Shown here piece by piece: positions 49,096 to 61,407 of a stretch of DNA of 64,000 bases. Under the pieces are notes generated by a model. It ran no database searches. It saw nothing but the letters and a program-made list of their open reading frames with translations, and was not told where the DNA came from. Numbering within the stretch: position 1 is the first letter of the stretch; every line of letters starts with the position of its first letter. This DNA comes from Epiperipatus broadwayi (Eukaryota; Onychophora; Udeonychophora; Euonychophora; Peripatidae): contig JAQFVV010000315.1 in NCBI GenBank assembly GCA_028023455.1, positions 478,501 to 542,500 on the forward strand, written 5' to 3'. The translations under genes and the position numbers were made by a program.

Positions 49096-51360
49096 AATCA
49101 TGTTTTGCAGGACATGAAATTAAACTGGGAGCATTATAAGTAACTTTAAATTTTGTGTTTATATTCTTTATCTCTTTTCTTCTAACAAGTTTTTCTCTAC
49201 AATATTTTATTTTCATTTTATTAGATTTAACTGTATTCTTTTTAATATATCTTACTCTATTCTTTACTTTCTTAAGATGATTTATATTAAATGATTTATC
49301 CTTTACTCATTTGAGTTTGATCTTAGTCTTTCCAATTTCTTTTTCCTCATTAATAATTTTTCTGGCAAGATTTAAATTAACTATCTTTTCATTTATTCTT
49401 TTAAATTTTACTTTTGCTTTCCCAATATCTCTTATATCATCTACACCTTCACTAAGATAACTTATCTTAATCTTCTCTCTACTCAACTTCTTGAATTTTA
49501 CTTTAATTTTCTTCATATTTTTATTGTGATTAATTATTTCTCTAATAACATCTACTTTGATTTTCTCCTTACTTCTGAATTTAGGTTTTATTTTGGCTTT
49601 TCCCAGATCTCTCTGGGAGTTAATCCTTTTCTTAAGATAATTTCCATTAAATATCTTTCTTAATTTATCTTTAAATTTTACATTAATTTCACTAACTTCT
49701 TTATTAGTTAATACCACATGTTCTTTGGTTATTTCTACACCTGTATTAACTTTTTCTACAGACTGTGCAACTTCTTTGTTTTCTATCTTAATATCAATTA
49801 ATTTCTAAGATTCTTTATTTGCTCATTTTAACTAACTATTTCTACAACCAATTTTTGGTTTTCTTTATATTGACTCTGCAAAATCAAGTCTACCTCTTTT
49901 GACTGATTAGGATCATTTAGTTTTATCTCTTTGGGATAACCTTGAAAAGTTACACTCATCTCTACTGACTGTTTTTGTGATCTCTCTCATAATTCCCTAA
50001 TTTTCTCTGCTATTTCTACTCTATGCACTTTTAATTCTTGATTATATCTTTGTATCTCCACTATTGTTTGCTTCATTTCCTGTATATGTCTTAGAGAATC
50101 TGCTTTCATTGCTCTTATGTTTGCATTGTAATTTGAAAATCTAATCTTATGTCTTTTTGTAGATCTGAACTCACTTGACTTTGAGAAACACATTATGTTC
50201 TTTCTAGTGATATTTGAGAGTTAATTTTAATCTTTTCTGGTGAACTTAATTCTACTTCATAAGTTTGAACACCTTCATTCATTTTATTATAATGCATTTT
50301 TATTTTTTCTTATTCTAGAGCACTATTGTCTAATGCTTGAGAATCTAACTGTCCAATGTCTAAATTCTGAACAATGTCCTTTAATATTTCACAACTTAAT
50401 TCTACTTCTTCTGATTGCTTTTGGGAATTTAATTTTATTTCTAAGGATCTATCAACTATTTTATCCTCACTAGTCAACTTAAAAGATTCTTTGAATTCTT
50501 TCACTATTTTATTACATAATTTATTATTTTCATTAATTACTTCAACATACATTTTACTTTCTTTACATTGATTTTAAAAAATCAAGTCCACTTTTTCTGA
50601 TTGACTAGAAATATTCAATACTATCTCCTCAACAGAATTGTGAGACATTGAACTTATCCCTAACTATTTTTGTGATATCTCTCATGATTTCTTAATTTTC
50701 TTGGCTACTTTTTTTGATGCAACTCTAATTTTTGGTTACAATCTTGAATTTCCTATACTGTTTCCTTCATTTCCCTAATATGTATTTGACATATCTACCT
50801 TCATTGCCGTTATTTTTTTCAATGTAACTTGAAAATCTGATTTCATTGCTACATAATTCTGTTCTTTATCCTGTACTTTTTTATTCTCATACTGTTCATT
50901 TTGTTCTATTCCTTCTAATTCAGTACTAGCCATTCTAAGCTCTAAATCAATTGCTTCAGTAATTTGTTTCTGATCTCCCACTTCTCTACCTATTGATATA
51001 CTACATTGATTAATTGGTACAACAACAACTACCTGAGGGTCCTCACTAGCAGAATCAACAAATATTTTATGTTCTTTTTTTGTTTGATTTAATTCAACTT
51101 CTGGGTTCCCTCTACTGATGTTTGAGTTCTTTTCTTTTTTTCTCTCCCTGAAATACTCTATCATTCCCACAATAAATACATTTCCATCCATCTTTACCAT
51201 ACAAAGATTTTTTAAAGTCCCTTCCTTCCTTTGAATCCGCATAGAGATGCAATGAGAGTCTCCAAAGTAACTCTATCCTCTTGAAATCTTCCTCATCCTC
51301 GAACTTCCCAAAATTTTCCATTATATATAGTCTTTTAAAATTTATTAATCCACTACTCAA
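49096..51360 (-). pseudogene. Element 3 Lys-rich repeat ORF, decayed
   Basis: Minus-strand fragments that run in order. 51360-51112 has a Met start, an acidic EDEEDFKRIELLWRLSLHLY segment and a WKCIYCG knuckle-like CxxC. A frameshift in an A/T run leads to 51130-50775 (Glu/Gln-rich). Then come 50552-50310, 50193-49987 (QEMKQTIVEIQRYNQELK, coiled-coil-like) and 49717-49307. The last continues in frame past one TGA to about 49096 and is built of ~35-residue repeats with a KIKVKFKK/GKAKVKFKR core. No known domain is recognised. Its position inside an LTR element suggests a gag-like or accessory gene. It has multiple breaks and is not functional. Confidence 0.55.
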
Positions 51361-51479
51361 AGAAAATAAGGTTCACCATCCTCAACTTCCACCAAACCAA
51401 CAATTCAAATTCACCATTATTATTGAAAACAACATAGAATTTCCACAATTTATTCAATTTTATTTTCCCATATAATGTT

Positions 51480-52634
51480 CGAATTTCCACACACACATAG
51501 ACAAGAAGACATTAAGTTTTAATTAGATAAAATTGATCCAAACATAGCTAGGACCATAAATTAAATTTTGCATGATACACTATAGTTTATTGCAAATTAC
51601 ACCAATTCAAATTATTGATAAAGACAATATAATTCCAACATGTTCATTTATCTTTATGCTGTCTTGGATACATTTAAACATTATAACCAGCATTTACAAC
51701 CATATAAAAATGAATTCTATAACCAAATAAAATTAATGATGTCATGCATTTACCATGAAAACTGATATACAATTTATAATTAAATAAGGAAGACACTGAC
51801 CTTTGCATAAGAGTATATATATAAAATAGTCCTTTAATAATGAGCTATATATTTAGGTTATATACTCATCCATTCCTCTAAAGATCTGACAGATACTGAC
51901 AGCCAAAAGAATGATTAGCAATTCACAATCTTGAGATAGATAAAAGAATTCAATCACAACATTTAAAGCAAACAATGCTCTATAAACACTCAGATGATCA
52001 ACCCACTTCAATCACTCTAAGCTACTACAACCCATAATATTTTACTGCAAACATTATCACACTGCCCTGATTAATCCTAGTCTTAGGGGTTACTATTTAT
52101 AAAATATTTCCTTGCTCACTCTGGAGTCTTAGAGGCAAATATTATACATATATCAAAAAGAACTATGCCTTGTTCTCTCTGGAGTCTTAGAGGCAAAATC
52201 ATTGCAGGACTACTGTTAACTGCTTCATGATGAATAGCAACTGATATCAAAATTTGGGTTGGGGAAGTGAATGAGATAAATTAGTCACAAGTGGCATGAA
52301 CACATCACATCCTCAAGACAATGACAAAAATTCCCCATTCATCATAAATACTTGCATCAGAACCAATCAAACTCAAACAATCAAATATCCAATCTAACCC
52401 TCAAAATCATAGATTTTCTACAACATAAATGTTCCAAATATGGATAAATTTTTTACTCTATAATTTAATGCCATCAATACAATTCTAAATTGAAACGAGG
52501 CTATTTGATGACTGTATTTATTTCTCACCACAAAAAATGCAATAACATTAACCACCATCATCTAAACATAAGGCCAATATATTTCTACATTTAAAAGAAT
52601 ATTACACACACAAAAAATGCTTCTTTTTTTTAAA
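51480..52634. other. Element 3 interior without recognisable coding sequence
   Basis: AT-rich. A ~66 bp tandem duplication containing TCTGGAGTCTTAGAGGCAAA lies at about 52113-52198. Confidence 0.55.
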
Positions 52635-53016
52635 CTATACATCTGACATCAATATATATATACTACACATCTCTAAGGTATGTAGTGTATTTTGAACCCT
52701 AATTGGCTTATTTTGAACCTTAGATGGCATGCTATTTATTCCTAGTTTTATATTGTCAAACATTTCTACTAATCTTCCAGATTCATATAAAGAATCCTTG
52801 AATAAGAATACTGCCAACTTGATTCAATTTTGGAGTCAATTTTGCAATAATTGTATATTTAAAACAGGAATAAAATAATTCTAAAGTTACCAGATTATTT
52901 TCTTCAATCCAATAGGATTTGAGTTCATTCTGACTTCTCATCTCAGGTATATGACAATATATATCATGCCCAGTTGGGTGTCCATTTACCCACCCTGTAA
53001 CCTCTACCTTATTCAT
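52635..53016 (-). pseudogene. Possible first ORF of element 3, frameshifted
   Basis: A 77-aa frame (53016-52783, MNKVEVTGWVNGHPTGHDIY) starts inside the last 21 bases of the 5' LTR and overlaps a second frame (52817-52635, VEMFDNIKLGINSMPSKVQNK). A single frameshift near 52800 would join them into about 130 residues. The codon content looks protein-like, but I recognise no family. It could be chance. Confidence 0.35.
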
Positions 53017-53854
53017 CTATTTCATTTTATATACAAATAATTACCCAGACACCAATTCTATATATACAATAGAATAAATTTATAAATGTACTTGCCTAAT
53101 ATATTTATTGATGAAATTTTTATATTGCTATTACTTTAAGGCTTAGCTCAGTTGGAGTTATAGGGTATGACAATTATATAGGATGCAAATAAGAATGATT
53201 AAAACATCTATAAAGAATAATTTTATAATGTTAATTTAAATAAGTTCTAAGTATTTATTCAATAATAAAACACTTGCAAAAATTGACAATTATTACATTT
53301 ATTAGAGTATAGACAACGATGAGGATCGGGTACCTTTTTATCCACATCACCACCTATTCTAAGCAAATTAGAATATATTATTGGCACTGTAATATGGAGA
53401 TATATCAACTCCAGACAGATTAAATAAATTGACTTCTACTGGAAAATCTATATATTTTATAACTACATTATGTTGACCATATGTGTGTGTGGAAATGGAC
53501 AATCTAATGTATATAACAAAACAACTCATATGGGGTATTACTTTTATAAAACATTTATTGAAAATCAAAGACAAAAAAAATAAATAAATAAATAAAATAT
53601 TATTTTATGCACCTAGCTAATTAATTACATTTCTCTTTTAGTAAAACCAAATTTAACTAATATTTATTATATGTAATCATATTTCGAATATGTGCTCTTT
53701 TATAACATTATAAATATAATGTATTTATAAAACATACTTTTATTGGCTTATTTATATAACAGATGGTGCAACAAATCAATCATCTTTTATTCATATTATA
53801 AACATTTAAAAACACTTATCTGTTATAATCTGTGTATGTCATTTAACATTAACT

Positions 53855-53865
53855 ATACAAAAATG
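53855..53865. repeat. RTE target site duplication, left
   Basis: ATACAAAAATG, identical to 57140-57150. The paralogous LTR has a single copy of this site at about 42405. Confidence 0.88.
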
Positions 53866-56800
53866 GGCTGCAGAAAGGAGTTTGCTATTAACTGAAAGGA
53901 GACCATTTGATTCCTCTTGGAGGCCTTAAAGGAATCAAGCAGAGAAAATTCCTAATGTCCACTCCATACGTTCATGTCATTGCAGCTGTTATTACTATGT
54001 GATTATTCATATAGTATACGAACATGGATGGGCTGCTTACCAACATGCATTAGCCAGCGTGGTGAGTTTATTGGCTTTTTACCTCTGAGTTTAAGATCAA
54101 GAAACACCATGGTCTTTCTTCTCAGTGCCTGATAAGGCAGAATGAATGTTTGTGTAAATGATAAATATTTTTCCCATACATATATACAATTATGACAGAC
54201 AAAAATAAAGCATGGCCCTTATTCCCAGGAGGCTGTAAAGTCACCAACCAAGGCAGTGGTTGGTGGTTGAAGGTGGAGGGTGCTAAGAATCCCCGACTTG
54301 CCGACCCAGGCTGCCATTTGATGATGACTTTTAATTTAGGTACTTACAACTGCAGATCACTTTCAAGTGAAGGAAGATTGCAAGAATTAGAAGAACTGTC
54401 TTATATTAAATGGGACATTATTGGACTTTGTGAAATTAGAAGAAAAGGAGAAGAAACAATTGGTTTAAAAAGTGGACATATACTCTATTATAAAGGCACA
54501 CATATTGGAAATACAAGTGGAGTAGGATTCATTATAAATAAAAAGTGGAAGAACAATATTGTGGAGATTGATGGTGTATCGGACAGAGTGGCAAGATTAG
54601 TAGTTATACAACTTAATAGCAGATACCAAATGCAGATAATTCAGGTTTATGCCCCAACAAGTTCTCATAGTGATGAAGTAGTAGAAGATTTTTATATGGA
54701 TATACAAAAGGCTTTTAATCAGAGTAAACAACATTTTAAAATTGTTATGGGAGACTTTAATGCTAGAATTGGTAAACAAATGAAAGATGAAATTGCTGTA
54801 GGTAATTTTGGTTATGGTAATAGAAATGAGAGAGGACATAGACTTGTGAAGTTTGCAGAAAAAGAAAAACTTTATATGATGAATTCATTTTTTGAGAAAA
54901 ATGTTAAAAGGAAATGGACATGGAAGCATCCAAATGAAGGTACAGAATTGGATTATATTTTGACTAACAGAAAATACATATTTCAATATTGTAATGTTCT
55001 TAATAAATTTAACACAGGAAATGATCATCGATTAGTAAAGTGTAAGTTACGTGTTAATGGAAAACTAGAGAGACAAAAATTATTAAGAAAAACTATATTT
55101 ACAGTTGATATTCCTAATCTTCAGAAACATTCTAATGAATTTATATTAGAACTTACAAATAGGTTTCAAGTGTTAGGAGATTTTGAACATGATTCAGATT
55201 TGAATGAAATTAATATGAAAATAACTGATACACTTTTAAAAACTGCAACAAACATAGCTGATAGAAAAAAGCAGCAATTCACTAATAAAATTTCTACTGA
55301 GACTAGAGAATTTATGAAGAAAAGAAGGAATATGAAGATATACAAAAATGATGTATTAAAAAGAATTGAATATCTCGAATTTTGCAAAATGGTATGAAAA
55401 AGAATTGAAAATGATATAAGAAAGTATAACTGTAAAATAGCAAGGAAAGCTGTAGAAGAAAATAAAAGTCTCAAAAATGTTAAACAACATTTTGGTATTG
55501 GTAGGAAATTTATATCTACAATAAGAATAAAAGATGGATTTATTACTATAAAGAGAGATGACATCATGAAATTGGTAGAAAATTTTTATCAAGAATTATA
55601 TAGTAATAAAAAACAAGTACCTCCTATATCTATTACATCTTCCGAATTGCCCAGAATTTTAAATGAAAAAGTGAGACATGCAATTAAGTGTATGAAGAAA
55701 GGAAAGGCCCTAGGAAATGATGGAATTATAATTGATATATTAAAAGAAGCAGGTGAAGAAATAGAAACAATTTTAGCAAAGTTATATACCAAATGTCTAA
55801 ATGATAAAGATGTACTGGAAGATTGGAAGAATGCAGTAATAATATTAATATTTAAAAAAGGTGATAAATAAGATATTAGAAATTACAGACCTATCAGCCT
55901 TTTATCAGTTTTATATAAAATTTTTACCAAGATAATTACAACTCGTCTACAGAAAACTTTGGATTTCCACCAACCAAGAGAACAAGCTGGATTTAAAAAT
56001 GATTTTAGTACAATAGATCATATCCAGGTATTGAGAGAAGTCATAGAAAGGACAAATGAATATGAGTTGTCATTATGTTTTGGATTTGTAGATTATGAAA
56101 AGGCATTCGATTCTATACACATTTCTTCAGTGGTTAAAGCATTGGATCATCAACGTATAGATCCAGGATATTGTCATATTTTAAAGAATATTTATAAAAA
56201 TGCAATAGCAACAATTAGATTACATAATGATACTGGAAAAATCAACATTGAGAAAGGTGTAAGACAAGGTGACTCCATATCTCCAAAACTCTTTACAACA
56301 GTGCTGCAAGAAGTATTTTGTGGATTAAAATGGGAAACTAAAGGAGTGAAAGTAAATGGAGAGTATTTAAGTCATTTAGATTTCGCAGATGATGTAGTTG
56401 TTTTTGCAAATAGTGTTTCAGAGGTGCAGGAAATGTTGCAGGAGATAGCAGATGAAAGTAGAAAAGTAGGACTAAAGTAAAAAGACTAAAGTAATGTTCA
56501 ATCGATTTGCTCAAAATATGAAAATAATTATTGATTATGAAGAATTAGAAGAAGTTAACAGTTACAAATACCTTGGTCAGATTATTAATACAGATGGAAA
56601 CATAATGGAGGAAATTAATCATAGAATTAAACTTGGTTGGAGTGCTTTTGGTAGAAATAACTTGATACTAAAAGGAAATATGCCTTATGTGTTTGAAAAG
56701 GATGGTTTTTAACAAATGTGTTTTACCAGTTCTTACTTATGGATCTGAGACTTGGACACTTAATAGAAGAGAGACTTCAGACCACTCAAAGGAGTATGGA

Positions 56801-57139
56801 GAGATGTATATTGGGAGTAACAAAAAGAGATCGAAAACACAATGTATGGGTAAGACAACAAACAGGTGTTACTGACCTTATTGAAAAAATTAAAAGATTG
56901 AAATGGAATTGGGCTGGACATATTGCTAGAAGAGATGATAATAGATGGACGATTGAAATTTTAAACTGGATTCCAAGAGATTGTAAAAGACCCAGAAGGA
57001 GACCACACATGAGATGGATGGATGGAATAAGAAAATGTGCAGGGGTGTTGTGGAGAAGAGAAGCTATAGATCGGAGAAGATGGATTAAACTTGGAGAGAC
57101 CTTCATCCTGAAGTTGATTGATAATGGTTGATGATGATG
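53866..57139 (+). mobile_element. RTE-type LINE, full-length but broken
   Basis: 3274 bp between 11 bp target duplications. It starts GGCTGCAGAAAGGAG and ends in a TGATGATGATG short repeat; RTE elements typically end in such 3' microsatellites rather than poly-A. It contains a ~325 bp 5' UTR shared with the minus-strand copy at 10945-13897, then one endonuclease-RT frame. Insertion into the LTR of element 3 dates it as younger than that element. Confidence 0.92.
54192..57131 (+). pseudogene. RTE endonuclease-reverse transcriptase, with nonsense and frameshift mutations
   Basis: The first 401 codons are open and hold the exonuclease-endonuclease-phosphatase fold: LGTYNCRSL (about 49-57), GLCEIRR (78-84), QVYAPTSSH (151-159), GDFNARIG (187-194) and NDHRLV (277-282). 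The same frame continues past a TGA at 55395 (the other copy has Trp) and a TAA at 55869. It then covers the RT: YRPISLLSVLYK, GFVDYEKAFDSI, GVRQGDSISPKLF and the catalytic FADD near 56385. Near 56480 a small deletion shifts the frame; further shifts near 56690 and 56790 lead to the C-terminal KRLKWNWAGHIARRDD and RRRPHMRWMDGIRK segment. The start Met at 54192 is provisional; the Met pair at residues 44-45 lies closer to the conserved domain. Not functional. Confidence 0.9.
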
Positions 57140-57150
57140 ATACAAAAATG
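57140..57150. repeat. RTE target site duplication, right
   Basis: ATACAAAAATG directly after the GAT repeat tail. Confidence 0.88.
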
Positions 57151-58641
57151 AAGAAAGGAAGTGGAAAAACAATAGCCAAACACTTACACCTATATACCGA
57201 GGGCTAAACAATATCTCCAAACTCAATCTAAATAATATAACTGTCCATCGACCATTTCTACCTCCAAATACACTCAATACACTTCTTACATAAACAAACT
57301 TATAACAGACAAGGTTTTAATTCTTTATTTTTTTAATAAATTTCATCAAGAAATTGAAGCAAAATAAATACAATTAAAAAAAAAAAAATTATAGCATCGT
57401 GCACACACCTCATATTATAATAATAAGAAGTTACATTGTTTTTTTTTTTAAAAAAATGATTGTACATCTATTATAAGCAATAAGAAAAAAAATACTTATC
57501 TATATCCAATCATTAAATGTTAAGTTTTTTTTAAATTTTGAAAGTTGAAAGAAATTATGCATATCAATTTCAGAGACAACAGTAAATTATAACATAAAAA
57601 ATGTGTATCCCACTATTGAAGCATAATTTGTTAAGAATGACAATAGTTTCTTTTATATTTTAGAATCCCATAATAAGCCTTATAAATAATATTAGCATGC
57701 ATTAGAATTGTTTTATTATATGTGCTCGAATAGAAAGTTATACAGTATATAAAATTATCCTCTTGATATAAGATTAAATGGATAAACTTTTTCATTTTAA
57801 ATTTTATTTTGCAGAATAATGATAGAAATTTCTTAAAGCTGAAATCAGACATCAAACGTTTGACTATAGTATTTAATAAAAAAATTTTAGCTAGCTTCAT
57901 TTTAAATACTTTTTTCATTCTGATATTATTTATCTATGGTAATACTTTATAAATAAATTATAATCAATTATCTTACATAACATGCAGGTCATTTGAAGGT
58001 AGTGAACATGGGTCATCAGTTGATAGAAATTTGAAGCTGGTTCCCTTAAGGTTTATCTCTGCATGGTTATATTATTCCAGTAGTATAATAGAAAATAATC
58101 CACTGGTATATTATCAAAATCCTCATGATGTTTATTTATTTGTTCTAATACACTTAAAGAGTTATTGATTTTTTTAAGCTTTCTTTTCTTTTACATCTTC
58201 TTCCTTGGAATTTTTTTATTTTTCCTTCAGGTTTTAAACTTTCTGTCTCAGCTTTCTGTCCCAGCTCTCTCATGCCATCTTTTGTTTTTATTATTATGCA
58301 ATTAGAAGCATGCCAGAATTCCCTGTTTATAAAATTTTAACAATAAAATATTGGAATAAAAGAAAACATAAAAAATATTAAATCTTAAATATTAATTTAC
58401 AAATGTCTATTAATGTTCCTCTCATACCAACATTCCCCGATGTTTCTCTATGTTCCTCTTCCACTACTGAACATATATAACTTAAAATCTTATTAACTGG
58501 TACACCCAATTTCAAATTTTTTAAAACCTAATTTGAAATTACAAATTTCATCACAATTCATTTTTTTAAGATAATTCTCTTTAGCCATTATTAGCACAAA
58601 TGTGAACTTCCCAAATTTCTTCCTGGTGGCAACCTGGAAGA

Positions 58642-60600
58642 TATTATAGTTTGTGGTTAGATTCGATCTTCACTTTCTTTTGGATCGTTATAATTGGTGT
58701 CCCAAGTGTGGCCTTACCTCAGAGATTGACCCTGAGAAGGGGAATTGATGATGATGAAATTTTCTATCTTTAATAAACACGAGTGCCCTGAGAATTTTAA
58801 AAGTGAATCATGCTCGTAATATTTTTCCTGAAATTAGTATAAATATATTTGTTGTTTTGACGTGGAGTTACAGTTTGAATTTTTGGTCTTAAATGTACTG
58901 CCAGTAAGAAAAATTGTGCATATGCAAATATAAATGTGAGGAATAAAACGTAATAATAAATATAAATCATAATTTTTTTTTTTTTAAAGTCTTGTTAAAT
59001 TAAAATCTAATCATTCAACTTGCCTAAGTAATAGTTAAAGGTAGGAGAAATGAAACTTGGAAGAGAGGGGGCAGAAATTTAGCTGGTAATAGGGAATCAA
59101 CAGTCAACTTTTTTTAATCATTATATTTGTGTGTAATTACTGTTTTGTCTTGTAAAAAAAAGTTTTGTCCTTTTTGAAATTTTCATATATAATCAATTTG
59201 TGTAATGTAATTACTAACACTAAGTAAATTCTTTTTTTTTTTTTTAATGTTTTTGTTTTTTGAGGAAGTTTACTGATATGTAACGATATATAAATATGTC
59301 AGTACATTAATTTAAAATAAAAACTTAAAAGTTCGCAAATAAAAGTAAAAAACTATATGCTAAAATTAAAATGTTTGTTAAACATATATACATTCGCATA
59401 GATGCCAAACTTTAAAAATATATTTTTTTTAAAAAAACAAATAAACAAGTATTTGAACGTACTTTTTTATAAAAAAAAGTACAAGATTTAAAAATAAAAA
59501 CAGGTATTAATTAATTCTTGTAATCTGTAAATGGAAATGATTGTTTATAAATTGTTTGAAAAGCAAGCTAGCCTTGGGCTCTTGTATAATTAAAATGATC
59601 TGATGAAAGATAGATAAGAAAATAAAAAGAAATTAGCTTGACCAATGGAAGCACTAAGCATTGGCTCAGACCCTAACAAAAGTGATGGATTAGTGACATT
59701 TTGTTGATTGAATCCATGTGGATAATATAAAAAGGGAAATACAGTTTTTTCTGGCAGTTCCAGCATTTTGTGTTTGAGCGATATGGTAGGATGCACATAC
59801 CACACTCTCTATTTAAAAAAAAATGAAAAGACTGTGATACCTTGAACCAGCTATTGCCATCTCCAGAACATTATCTTCCAATGGAGGCATCACGGGAATT
59901 AAAAGCAGAAACCTGGACTCTTCTACCATGGGCTATGAACTTTACAAATTAACAACAACAAAAAAAAGTAATTAAGAACTTTCGTCATTGTTTTTTTAAA
60001 GATTCAGCTAATTTAAATTTTAAAATGAACTCTTATTTGATTTTCAAATTAATAATTGATTGTTTAAATTTATATAGTTAAGTTTTGCTAAAATCATTTC
60101 CATTTTATTATTTTTATTTGTAGTAATATTTATTGTAGAATTTATTAAATGCATTACATTTAAGTTGAATATAGATGTTGCATAGATTCGTTAGCGGTTG
60201 ATTATGTTGTGGTTTTCACAGTCGATTAGAATATATAGGTCAACGATGTCACTGCGGTGTCTTATGATGAACACCAAAGGGTCTCCTGTATTCCCTCAGC
60301 AATTGACATTATCAATTGACTTTGTATTTTGATGGGTTGTGTTTAATTTGGAATGTTTTTGACCATGGAATCTATGCAGCCAATCTATACTCGACATTAT
60401 AAAACAAATTGTATAAAAATAATCTGTGCGAATGTATTTAAATGTTAAATTTAAGTCGGGCGTGAATGGTTATATAGTTTTGTAAAGTTATATTAAGAGA
60501 GGGTAATCTTAGGTTATTCGTTTCATAGTTGAATTGGCTCAAGGGATTGGATATATTTGTGTAATTAGTAGATGTAGTATGAGATCCGCTACATGCAGAA
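58642..60600. other. Sequence without supported genes
   Basis: A less AT-rich patch at 58650-58810 contains a GATTGACCC...GATGATGATGAAATTTTC stretch that could be a short repeat tail. The rest is AT-rich with A/T homopolymers. The minus-strand frame at 59590-59805 has no recognisable features. Confidence 0.55.
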
Positions 60601-60864
60601 TTGTGTATATATGCCACACTCCTTCTGTTTGCCTATGGATGGGTTTGTAAGATGGCAAAGGACCGCGATCCATTCCTATGGAGTTTTATGTTTATTGTTC
60701 TACTCACCAATAGATGTGACATTCCTGTTGGTGGAGAGACAATGTCTTCTCTAATTCTACTTGCTGTTCAGATGTACATTCCTGACAGTATATTATTTTG
60801 TGTTGTCATATTTTCATGCTACATTGAATACATAAATGTATCAGATGGATTGGCGCCGGTTTGA
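60601..60864 (+). CDS. Small hydrophobic ORF, unknown
   Basis: 87 codons from a Met, in a patch (60180-60880) that is clearly less AT-rich than its surroundings. Residues about 3-17, 27-37 and 64-79 are hydrophobic and could span a membrane. No family is recognised, and no promoter, splice signals or second exon can be shown. It may be an exon fragment, a repeat fossil or chance. Confidence 0.2.
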   Translation: MCIYATLLLFAYGWVCKMAKDRDPFLWSFMFIVLLTNRCDIPVGGETMSSLILLAVQMYIPDSILFCVVIFSCYIEYINVSDGLAPV

Positions 60865-61324
60865 TTGCGAAATTTGTTGCCTAAGTTTAAATCAGGAAAG
60901 AATATTTTCTTTTCAAATGCAGATCTATGTAGTCTATTCATACTCAACTCATTAAATAAATATTAAACTCATGGTTGTAATTTACTTAAATGTAAAACTA
61001 AAGATTAATAGAAAAATCTAAAATGTTGAATTTATTCCTCAAAATTTAAATGTTATTTTATATGTGCATAAATAAATATTTTTATGTGTTAATTTCTGGC
61101 AGTGGTTTTTATTCTTTTATATTTAAGACATAAAATTTATATTTTATTATCTCTGCTACTCACTGAGCTAGTGACAATGGGCTAATGACCAAAATATAAA
61201 ATAAAGTGGAATCTTAACAATGCGTATCTGCCTACTGTATAAATTTTTCTAGGTTCAAATGCCTAGATGGTGCCCTGGTAGTTGCAGATATGTAGATTGC
61301 TGTCTCCACTATTGTTTTGGATTG

Positions 61325-61328
<4 letters not shown>

Positions 61329-61403
<75 letters not shown>
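61329..61403. repeat. (TA)n microsatellite
   Basis: TA run directly abutting the hammerhead unit at 61404. Confidence 0.97.

Positions 61404-61407
<4 letters not shown>

Larger units (their letters stand above)
41606..58641 (-). mobile_element. Element 3: old LTR retroelement, nested insertions
   Basis: LTRs at 41606-43981 and 52996-58641 share almost every block once the RTE LINE at 53866-57139 is set aside. Termini are TGTAAC...GATCACA on the plus strand. A purine tract (AAGGAGGGAG on the minus strand) adjoins the 3' LTR, giving minus orientation. The interior is split by element 2. What remains (43982-44143 and 49090-52995) has only decayed ORFs and no recognisable RT. The two halves could in principle be separate fragments; the matching purine tract and orientation favour one element. 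Confidence 0.68.
52996..58641 (-). repeat. Element 3 5' LTR, interrupted by RTE
   Basis: Parts 52996-53865 and 57140-58641 align with 41606-42412 and 42413-43981. The right end lacks the final TCACA and reads GGAAGATATTATAG, so it is mutated or cut there. Confidence 0.75.

Noticed and set aside
54597-54839. Minus-strand ORFs across the RTE element (also 55166-55792 and 56786-57277)
   Set aside because: They lie antisense to conserved endonuclease and RT motifs.
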